NCBI RefSeq assembly: GCF_039545095.1
Contig: NZ_BAABRS010000001.1
Coordinates: 930,001-994,000 of the forward strand
Reading direction: 5' to 3'
DNA length: 64,000 nucleotides
Origin: Fodinibius salicampi
Lineage (GTDB): Bacteria; Bacteroidota; Rhodothermia; Balneolales; Balneolaceae
Shown here: piece after piece, positions 63,813 through 64,000 of the stretch
How the letters are laid out: each line of letters starts with the position of its first letter
Numbering within the stretch: the stretch's first letter is position 1
Program-made: the position numbers and the translations under genes
The notes under the pieces: model-generated
Seen by the model: the letters and a program-made list of their open reading frames with translations, nothing else
Databases searched by the model: none
Told to the model about the DNA's origin: nothing

Positions 63813-64000
63813 TTACCCTTTCTGTGCTATATCATTAGTAGCTTCAACGAACTTATCCAGTGCTTGCCGTGCCGCTCCTGATTGCAGGCTTTCCTCAGCA
63901 AGCTTCTTCGCCTCTGTAAGATGGTCCACTTTTCCCGAGGCATGGATTCCAAAAGCAGCATTGAGCAGAATAATATCCCGCTGGGCAGCCGTTGCCTCAT
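63813..64000 (-). CDS. trpD: Anthranilate phosphoribosyltransferase (C-terminal end, cut by window edge)
   Basis: The last 62 codons of a minus-strand gene running past the window. RDIILLNAAFGIHASGKVDHL and EESLQSGAARQALDKFVEAT fit the C-terminus of TrpD. The stop is the TAA at 63813-63815. The order trpD-trpC-trpF-trpB-trpA suggests trpE and trpG lie outside. Confidence 0.85.
   Translation of the reverse strand, partial: EATAAQRDIILLNAAFGIHASGKVDHLTEAKKLAEESLQSGAARQALDKFVEATNDIAQKG

Noticed and set aside
1-64000. CRISPR arrays, complete insertion sequences, rRNA genes or riboswitches
   Set aside because: I looked for regularly spaced repeats, transposase-like proteins with terminal repeats, conserved rRNA stretches and known riboswitch cores, and found none that I could support.

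Overview
The window looks like chromosomal DNA from a member of the Bacteroidota/Balneolota group. The evidence is a moderate, rather AT-rich base composition, TonB-dependent receptors of the outer-membrane beta-barrel type, many lipoproteins, a DUF4837 lipoprotein, a type II (eukaryote-like) glutamine synthetase, ECF sigma factors paired with Ser/Thr kinases, several ATG starts without a clear Shine-Dalgarno sequence, and TAnnTTTG-type -7 promoter elements such as the one before cysQ. This taxonomic call is an inference; no rRNA gene is present to test it.

Positions 1-30000 are mostly accessory. They open with the start of a rhomboid protease (minus strand). A regulatory locus follows: two tandem paralogous regulators (DUF4242 + degenerate nucleotide-cyclase-like domain + AraC HTH), three direct repeats at 20-21 bp spacing, a secreted SnoaL-like protein, a bicovalent-flavin BBE-type oxidase and a TonB-dependent receptor. 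Then come an uncharacterised membrane protein, a large nitroreductase-like protein, a duplicated cupredoxin-like lipoprotein, an amine oxidase, and a patch of poorly known genes (13.6-17.7 kb) with a membrane alpha/beta hydrolase, a 2H phosphoesterase and a frameshifted outer-membrane gene. Positions 17.7-27 kb hold secreted or envelope carbohydrate-related enzymes (PL26-type rhamnogalacturonan exolyase, alditol-oxidase-like flavoprotein, sorbosone-dehydrogenase-like propeller, ScyD/ScyE-like propeller) and a second frameshifted beta-barrel gene. An orphan HisKA_2 sensor kinase with an OB-like sensor region follows.

Positions 29.7-64 kb are mainly housekeeping: a compact trio of a glutamine-synthetase-like ligase, an APH-like kinase and a HAD-IIA phosphatase; the GSII glutamine synthetase; overlapping menA-menC-menE; an operon gatB-(thioredoxin-like lipoprotein)-tpiA-purD; cysQ-cysC; a collagen-like modular lipoprotein; an ECF sigma factor followed by two receptor-like Ser/Thr kinases with TPR domains; pckA behind palindromic operator-like sites; prfA; purK-purE with two small genes; a BioC-like methyltransferase; and a trp operon (trpD-C-F-B-A) that continues into a DUF4837 lipoprotein gene.

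The least explained parts are the tandem three-domain AraC regulators with their repeated upstream-site array, the GS-like/kinase/phosphatase trio, and the sigma factor with twin kinases. No CRISPR array, complete insertion sequence, rRNA or complete tRNA gene was found.
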